Below the pieces are notes generated by a model, which had not been told where the DNA came from, ran no database searches, and worked only from the letters and a program-made list of their open reading frames with translations. A DNA stretch of 10,504 bases from assembly GCA_018812885.1 (NCBI GenBank), contig JAHJCW010000019.1, forward strand, positions 1-10,504, given 5' to 3'. The first letter of the stretch is position 1. The number at the start of each line of letters is the position of its first letter. Both the position numbers and the translations under genes were made by a program. Origin of the DNA: a bacterium. GTDB taxonomy: Bacteria > Fidelibacterota > Marinisomatia > Marinisomatales > JAHJCW01. Shown piece by piece: positions 6,398-10,504 of this stretch.

Positions 6398-9077
6398 TCG
6401 AGTTATTCGATTTGCCTTTTTTACGATATTCCTGTTAAACCTTGCTTTATCACAAAGCAATGACATATTAATAAACGCCCATTTTAATGATCACCCCTTG
6501 GCTGAAGTGTTAGATCAATTAATCCAAAATGAAGACCTTTTAATTATCTATCAAGATAACCAAGTACAGGGTAAAATTGTAACAATAAATTGTGATGGTT
6601 GTACCGCCGAAACAATAATCGATGAAGTCCTATCCGGTTCAGAATTAGCATGGAAGAAAAATGGTGAGCAATTTATAATAATTAAACCATGGTTAAATTC
6701 GAGGGGGACGACTATTAGCGGAATCGTATATGATTTGCAAACCGGTGAACCGTTACCATATGTGAATATTGCAGTAAAAAACACTTATGTAGGTGATGTA
6801 ACCAACTCTAACGGATATTTCGCAATCAGCGGAATCAATAGTAAAACAGCGTCGCTGCAGTTGTCCTATATCGGGTATGAACCGCAAGAATTATTAGTAT
6901 CAAATTTTCAAAAATTGTTAGATCCTATTAGCATTAAAATGAACCCAAATGTCTTAAAAGGGAAGGATGTAAATGCCTATGGTAAGGAATTTGAAATATT
7001 ACATTCTTTAGAAAATATTAGTAGGATTACTTTCGCTCCACGACAGATATCTGCGCTACCAAGTTTAGGTGAAGTGGATATTATGCGCTCATTGCAAATG
7101 TATCCTGGTATTTCAGTCGGTCGGATCGGAACAGCGGGACTTTTCATAAGGGGAGGAACCCCCGACCAAAATTTAATTACCTTTGATGGAATGACATTGT
7201 ATCATATTGATCACTTTTTTGGATTTTTTAGTGCTTTTAATCCCAATGCAGTTAAAGATGTACAAGTATATAAAAGTGGATTTCCGGTTAAATATGGTGG
7301 TCGAATTTCGGGAATTGTTGAATTATCAGGTAAAAATGGCGATTCAAATAAAAAGCATTTTTCAGTATCTACCGGGATGTTATGCACCGGTGTGGCGATG
7401 GAATTGCCATTATGGAAGCGCGGGAGTATATTTTTATCAGCTCGGCGCTCACACATTGATTATTTCAAAACACCAATCTATGATATAATTAGTGGATATA
7501 TCACCGGTGAAAATTATAAAGGTATAGCTAACGATGCAGCGTATTTAGAAGGTTCGCGCTATTTACCGCAACCATTCAAACCGCAATTTTATTTTTATGA
7601 TCTTAATGGAAAGATCACATTAATGCCTTCTAAAAGAGATATTGTTTCTTTTAGTATTTATAACGGACTGGATTATTTTGACCAAACTACCGATGAAAAA
7701 AGTAATTTTCAATTCAGTGGTGATTCATATAGTTATTATGTTGACTTACATGATAGAAGTAGTTGGGGAAATGTCGGAACAAGCTTCCAATGGTCACGGC
7801 AGTGGCAACCGAAAATATTTTCACATTTTTTTATTGCTAACAGTATTTATAATTCCGAAACATTTTCAAAAAGTGCAACTGATACATCATTCTATAACAC
7901 ATTACCAATAATAAATTTAAATGAAAAGAATCAAGTAGAGGACACATCCATCCGGCTTGAAAGTGAATGGACATTGTCAGCTAGACATAAAGCTGAGTCG
8001 GGTTTAGGTGTGTCACTCTTTCAAACGAAATTTTCCACTTCATATGCAGAAAATTCATTGTTGGTTGACCAAGGAGATGATGTATTACTCGGGCATTTGT
8101 ATTTACAAGATCAATGGACTCCAAATGATAAATTGCAACTTACTGCAGGCATTCGGAGTAATTATTTTGACAAGTTTGATAGACTTTATTATGAACCACG
8201 CGTCGCTTTGCGCTATTTAATAGAAGATGACCTTGCGCTAAAAGCATCACTTGGTCAATATTATCAATTTATAAATCGATTTATTAATGAAAATTCACTT
8301 GACGGCGCAAATGATTTTTGGTTAGTCGTCGGAGATTCAATTAAACCAGCATCTTCAAAAAATCTCATCTTAGGAATACATAATACGAAAGATGAATATT
8401 CATTCGGGATCGAGGCATATTTAAAAGTAATCGATAATTTGACGGAATATAACAGACAACAGACGATTTTAGCCGAAGTAATAGATAATACAATTTTTAA
8501 CAATGTTCCATTATTTTATGTTGGGAAAGGATATTCACAAGGATTTGAAATATCTGCTCTAAAAAAACGTGGAATAATTACCGGATGGGTAAGTTATAAT
8601 TTTGGAAAAGTCGAATATACTTTTCCAAAAATAAACAACGGAATTCCTTATTTAGCTGATCACGATCGTACTCACGAATTTAAATGTGTAGGGAATTATT
8701 TTATTGGAACTTGGAATTTATCCGCATCGTGGGTTTTTTCATCCGGTAGAGTTTATACAGATATTGATCATATCGAGATACAGAATTGGGACCAAGCAGA
8801 TTTTGGTACGGCGGAAGCAAGAGATATATATTTTTACGTATTGCAAGGGGAGAGGAATCAAAAACGGTTACCAGCAATACATTGGTTAGAAATAGCTGTT
8901 AATAAAAAAATTACTCTAGGAAAAATAAACGGTGAAGTAAATTTATCTATATTTAATGTATATGATCAGCGGAATATAAGCTATCGACGCTACGAATATT
9001 GGAAATCACCGATTACTATAAAAGATGTAGCGATGATCGGATTTACGCCGTCATTAAATATAAAATTAAATTTCTAA
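6384..9077 (+). CDS. TonB-dependent outer-membrane receptor with STN signalling domain
   Basis: An 897-aa transducer-type receptor. Domains in order: signal peptide (1-23, ending ALS), STN domain (about 28-101, NAHFNDHPLAEVLDQLIQ through EQFIIIKP), CarboxypepD_reg-like domain (about 109-187, ISGIVYDLQTGEPLPYVNIAV...GYFAISG), plug (about 212-318, with LFIRGGTPDQNLITFDGM and FPVKYGGRISGIVELSG), then a beta-barrel ending in Phe (NIKLNF). The STN domain is how FecA/FpvA-type receptors signal to FecR. The substrate is unknown. Its length is short for a SusC protein and no SusD partner is present. ATG 6384 is preferred because AAGGA lies 4 nt upstream; a TTG at 6369 adds only five residues. The start overlaps FecR by 14 nt, a sign of translational coupling. 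It is the last gene of the operon. Confidence 0.95.
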   Translation: MSYINRVIRFAFFTIFLLNLALSQSNDILINAHFNDHPLAEVLDQLIQNEDLLIIYQDNQVQGKIVTINCDGCTAETIIDEVLSGSELAWKKNGEQFIIIKPWLNSRGTTISGIVYDLQTGEPLPYVNIAVKNTYVGDVTNSNGYFAISGINSKTASLQLSYIGYEPQELLVSNFQKLLDPISIKMNPNVLKGKDVNAYGKEFEILHSLENISRITFAPRQISALPSLGEVDIMRSLQMYPGISVGRIGTAGLFIRGGTPDQNLITFDGMTLYHIDHFFGFFSAFNPNAVKDVQVYKSGFPVKYGGRISGIVELSGKNGDSNKKHFSVSTGMLCTGVAMELPLWKRGSIFLSARRSHIDYFKTPIYDIISGYITGENYKGIANDAAYLEGSRYLPQPFKPQFYFYDLNGKITLMPSKRDIVSFSIYNGLDYFDQTTDEKSNFQFSGDSYSYYVDLHDRSSWGNVGTSFQWSRQWQPKIFSHFFIANSIYNSETFSKSATDTSFYNTLPIINLNEKNQVEDTSIRLESEWTLSARHKAESGLGVSLFQTKFSTSYAENSLLVDQGDDVLLGHLYLQDQWTPNDKLQLTAGIRSNYFDKFDRLYYEPRVALRYLIEDDLALKASLGQYYQFINRFINENSLDGANDFWLVVGDSIKPASSKNLILGIHNTKDEYSFGIEAYLKVIDNLTEYNRQQTILAEVIDNTIFNNVPLFYVGKGYSQGFEISALKKRGIITGWVSYNFGKVEYTFPKINNGIPYLADHDRTHEFKCVGNYFIGTWNLSASWVFSSGRVYTDIDHIEIQNWDQADFGTAEARDIYFYVLQGERNQKRLPAIHWLEIAVNKKITLGKINGEVNLSIFNVYDQRNISYRRYEYWKSPITIKDVAMIGFTPSLNIKLNF

Positions 9078-9108
9078 TAAATCATTTTCCCCTCAGCAGG
9101 ATTTATTA
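9075..9108 (+). terminator. Weak hairpin at the end of the operon
   Basis: TAATAAATC (9075-9083, starting at the receptor's stop codon) pairs perfectly with GATTTATTA (9100-9108) around a 16-nt loop. The stem is almost entirely A-T and no T-run follows, so it is at best a poor terminator. The strong terminator at 9258 may end the transcript instead. Confidence 0.25.
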
Positions 9109-9130
9109 TCCATCGTCACTCATAATGGAC

Positions 9131-9220
9131 ATTGTGGATACGTTTTCTGTGGATACGGAAGGATAAAAATTCAGATTCCTCCTCGACAAAATTGAAATTA
9201 GCGCTGTCTTCACATGGCAG
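9131..9220 (+). repeat. Degenerate repeat, partner of 410-499
   Basis: This is the right-hand copy of the 90-nt repeat, ungapped, 59/90 identical. It contains the internal near-repeat TGTGGATACG / TGTGGATACG (9133 and 9148) and leads straight into the right tRNA fragment. Unlike the left copy it ends in an anticodon arm that pairs fully: CTGTC with GGCAG around TTCACAT. Confidence 0.5.
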
Positions 9221-9292
9221 GGGTCGGCAGTTCGAGCCTGCCATCGCCCACATTCTTAAAACCTTGTTTCACAACGAGGTTTTTTGTTTTTA
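9207..9292 (+). repeat. Right direct repeat: tRNA-Val(CAC)-like 3' half plus terminator (putative att site)
   Basis: This is a second copy of the 272-357 repeat. The anticodon loop is TTCACAT (anticodon CAC), the T-arm is GGCAG/CTGCC around TTCGAGC (9226-9242), and the acceptor 3' strand is ATCGCCC followed by A-C. Here the anticodon stem is complete (9204-9220, one G-T pair), but there is no D-arm and no GGGCGAT acceptor strand in the preceding 70 nt, so it is still a partial tRNA. It marks the right boundary of the putative island, and possibly the left boundary of the next insert, which would carry the MFS gene. Confidence 0.8.
9258..9290 (+). terminator. Rho-independent terminator downstream of right tRNA fragment
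   Basis: AAAACCTTG (9258-9266) pairs with CGAGGTTTT (9275-9283) around an 8-nt loop nearly the same as in the left copy. A T-rich tail (TTTTTTGTTTTT) follows. Relative to the left copy one stem pair is changed on both sides (C-G to T-A) and one becomes a G-T wobble, so the fold is kept. It likely ends the receptor operon transcript. Confidence 0.88.
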
Positions 9293-9567
9293 TTGGTAGG
9301 TTAGTTTAGCCAAATAATACTGTTGATTTAACAATACTAATATTAGGTTATAACACAAAAAATATTGACCAAAACCATTTCATTGTTGAATGGAGAAATT
9401 ATCTACATTTGCACAATAATCAATATTCTACTGATTTTATTCAATTTAATAAATGTTGAACAATAATGAGATTTAGGAGTACTATTTAGTTACGTCAATC
9501 CAGTGGAATCCGTAAACAGCTGCTGGAAAAAAGTATGAAGAAGACTAATTAGTAGGAGGTATTTCCA
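9293..9567. other. Non-coding interval upstream of the MFS gene
   Basis: This 275-bp AT-rich stretch has no credible reading frame and no tRNA or structured RNA that I recognise. It holds a candidate promoter at 9456-9485 and the Shine-Dalgarno of the next gene. The rest shows nothing distinctive. Confidence 0.6.
9456..9485 (+). promoter_or_regulatory. Candidate sigma-70-like promoter for the MFS gene
   Basis: TTGAAC (9456-9461) and TACTAT (9480-9485) are separated by 18 nt and lie about 80 nt before the start codon. Both hexamers are close to the general bacterial consensus, but such matches are frequent in AT-rich DNA and FCB hosts use a different consensus. Confidence 0.3.
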
Positions 9568-10302
9568 ATGGAAAAAACTGAATTTAAAATCTATGGCTAT
9601 CGATGGGTTGTACTGCTGGCGTTCATGTTTGTTGTAGCAATCAATCAGCTCATGTGGATAACCTTTGCCACAATCACTGGCAGTGCTGCCACTTTTTATG
9701 GAGTCTCAGATCTCAGCATCGGTCTCTTGTCTATGATTTTTATGATTGTCTATATTGTCATGTCGATTCCTGCTTCCTGGGTGATTGATACGTATGGCAT
9801 CCGAGTAGCTGTAGGGATTGGTGTTGTAATGACTGGTATCTTTGGTTTATTACGGGGTATCCTGGCGCCCAATTATACGTTTGTACTGATTGCACAAATT
9901 GGGATTGCAATTGGACAGCCATTCATTCTCAATGCTATCACTACCGTAGCTGCTCGTTGGTTTCCTATCCAGGAACGAGCCACTGCTACTGGTCTTGGAT
10001 CATTAGCAATGTACCTTGGCATCCTTGTGGCATTAGTGCTGACTCCTTATCTTACGATCCAATCCCAAATTAGTGGTATGCTCCTAATTTATGGGATCGT
10101 ATCTGTGGTTGCTGTATTTGTTTTCTTTGTATTAGTCAAAGAACGCCCTCCTACACCTCCCTGTTCTACTGATCAGGAAGAGCGCTCCCTTGTTTTTGAT
10201 GGTCTCAAGGAGTCACTGCGAATGAAGGATTTTATCCTATTGATGGTTATCTTCTTTGTAGGCTTAGGTGTGTTCAATGCGGTGACAACCTGGCTCGAAT
10301 CG
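9568..10302 (+). CDS. MFS transporter, FLVCR-like, interrupted at a sequence junction
   Basis: The first 245 residues belong to a major facilitator superfamily permease, resembling the FLVCR-like group (best-known members move heme or choline). Seven likely membrane helices are visible at about 11-32, 50-71, 78-97, 102-124, 143-165, 169-192 and 221-241. Markers are SWVIDTYGIRVAVGIG (70-85), which is motif-A-like with Asp74 and Arg79, IGQPFILNAITTVAARWFP (115-133) and ERATATGLGSLAMYLGI (137-152). The usual length is about 400 residues and 12 helices. After TTWLES the expected next helices are missing. The frame stays open to the window end, but the sequence there is unrelated (see next entry). 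A strong Shine-Dalgarno AGGAGG (9554-9559) sits 8 nt before the ATG. The DNA is more GC-rich than the operon to its left, which suggests a different source. The substrate cannot be assigned. Confidence 0.85.
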
Positions 10303-10504
10303 TCGCCAGTGATCAAGGGAACCATGTTCATCAAGACGCACGCTCACAGCCTGTGGCAAACGCGCTGGCAGGGGCCCGTTGCCGAGACCTGCACTTCGCC
10401 GATGCTCCACCCCCTGGTTGCTGGAGCCTTCGGCCTGCTTGAGCAGACGACTCCGGTTGAGTACATGAACGTCCGCGAAGTCATGGCGCTGCTAAAGGAG
10501 CTTG
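10303..10504 (+). other. GC-rich foreign segment fused in frame to the MFS gene, cut by window end
   Basis: From about 10303 the DNA changes from AT-rich to clearly GC-rich (near 60% by eye). The reading frame continues without a stop for 67 codons (SPVIKGTMFIKTHAHSLW... to ...EYMNVREVMALLKEL), but it no longer looks like a membrane protein: it has no hydrophobic helices where MFS helices 8-9 should begin. The stretch FIKTHAHS and the closing NVREVMALLKEL resemble the C-terminal part of some polysaccharide-deacetylase-like proteins, a weak impression only. GC-rich third positions in this frame suggest that it is genuine coding sequence from another genome. A chimeric assembly or clone end is the simplest reading; a recent recombination is the alternative. 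Confidence 0.55.

Larger units (their letters stand above)
272..9292. mobile_element. Putative tRNA-targeted genomic island or cargo module bounded by direct repeats
   Basis: Two co-oriented 86-bp repeats, each a tRNA-Val 3' half plus terminator, lie 8935 bp apart. They enclose the AraC gene and the sigma/barrel/serpin/FecR/receptor operon. Direct repeats of a tRNA 3' end are the hallmark of islands integrated by tyrosine recombinases, and such a recombinase ends immediately left of the left repeat. No integrase lies between the repeats, so the segment is either mobilised in trans, a decayed element, or one unit of a tandem array at the same tRNA locus. The outer limits of the element and the intact tRNA gene are not in the window. 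The 12% divergence between the repeats argues for an old insertion, or for repeats that came from different donors. Confidence 0.5.

Noticed and set aside
2366..9077. A SusC/SusD glycan-uptake locus
   Set aside because: There is no SusD-like lipoprotein and no glycan-active enzyme; the lipoprotein present is a serpin and the receptor is short for SusC and carries an STN domain.
9130..9252. A complete tRNA-Val gene at the right repeat
   Set aside because: The anticodon arm and T-arm fold, but no D-arm or 5' acceptor strand precedes them, so only a 3' half is present.
1..10504. CRISPR array, insertion sequence or toxin-antitoxin pair
   Set aside because: I saw no regularly spaced short repeats, no transposase with terminal inverted repeats, and no paired small genes of those families.

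Overview
The window looks like accessory DNA from a Gram-negative bacterium of the wider FCB (Bacteroidota/Calditrichota/Marinimicrobia-like) type. The DNA is AT-rich. One operon encodes an ECF sigma factor, a FecR-type anti-sigma factor and a TonB-dependent receptor carrying both an STN and a CarboxypepD_reg-like domain. Two further envelope proteins, an outer-membrane barrel and a lipoprotein serpin, are encoded in the same operon. The phylum is inferred from gene content only.

Layout from left to right. (1) 1-260 is the catalytic C-terminus of a tyrosine recombinase, cut by the window edge. (2) 272-357 is a tRNA-Val-like 3' half followed by a rho-independent terminator. It recurs at 9207-9292 with 76 of 86 positions identical, and 43 of 45 in the tRNA part. 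The pair brackets about 8.9 kb and looks like attachment-site duplications of a tRNA-targeting island. A further degenerate 90-bp repeat (410-499 against 9131-9220, ungapped, 59/90 identical by hand count) suggests more than one insertion at this site. (3) 707-1648, minus strand, is an AraC regulator with a C-terminal GyrI-like ligand-binding domain. A perfect palindrome lies just beyond its stop. (4) 1764-9077, plus strand, is a compact five-gene operon: ECF sigma factor, 611-aa predicted outer-membrane barrel, lipoprotein serpin, FecR anti-sigma factor, and STN-containing TonB-dependent receptor. The gaps are 56, 28 and 14 nt, then a 14-nt overlap. (5) 9293-9567 is non-coding, followed by an FLVCR-like MFS transporter with a strong Shine-Dalgarno. 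(6) At about 10303 the MFS homology stops and the DNA switches abruptly to GC-rich sequence that happens to stay in frame. This looks like a chimeric junction.

Working model (inference). The receptor's periplasmic STN domain senses a ligand at the outer membrane and signals through FecR to release the sigma factor, which transcribes the operon. The unusual part is that a membrane-anchored protease inhibitor and an unrecognised barrel protein sit between sigma and anti-sigma, inside the regulatory unit. That suggests an inducible, mobile envelope-protection or peptide-uptake module. The serpin has a full inhibitory-type hinge and a predicted Thr-Ser scissile bond, so it is likely to be functional.
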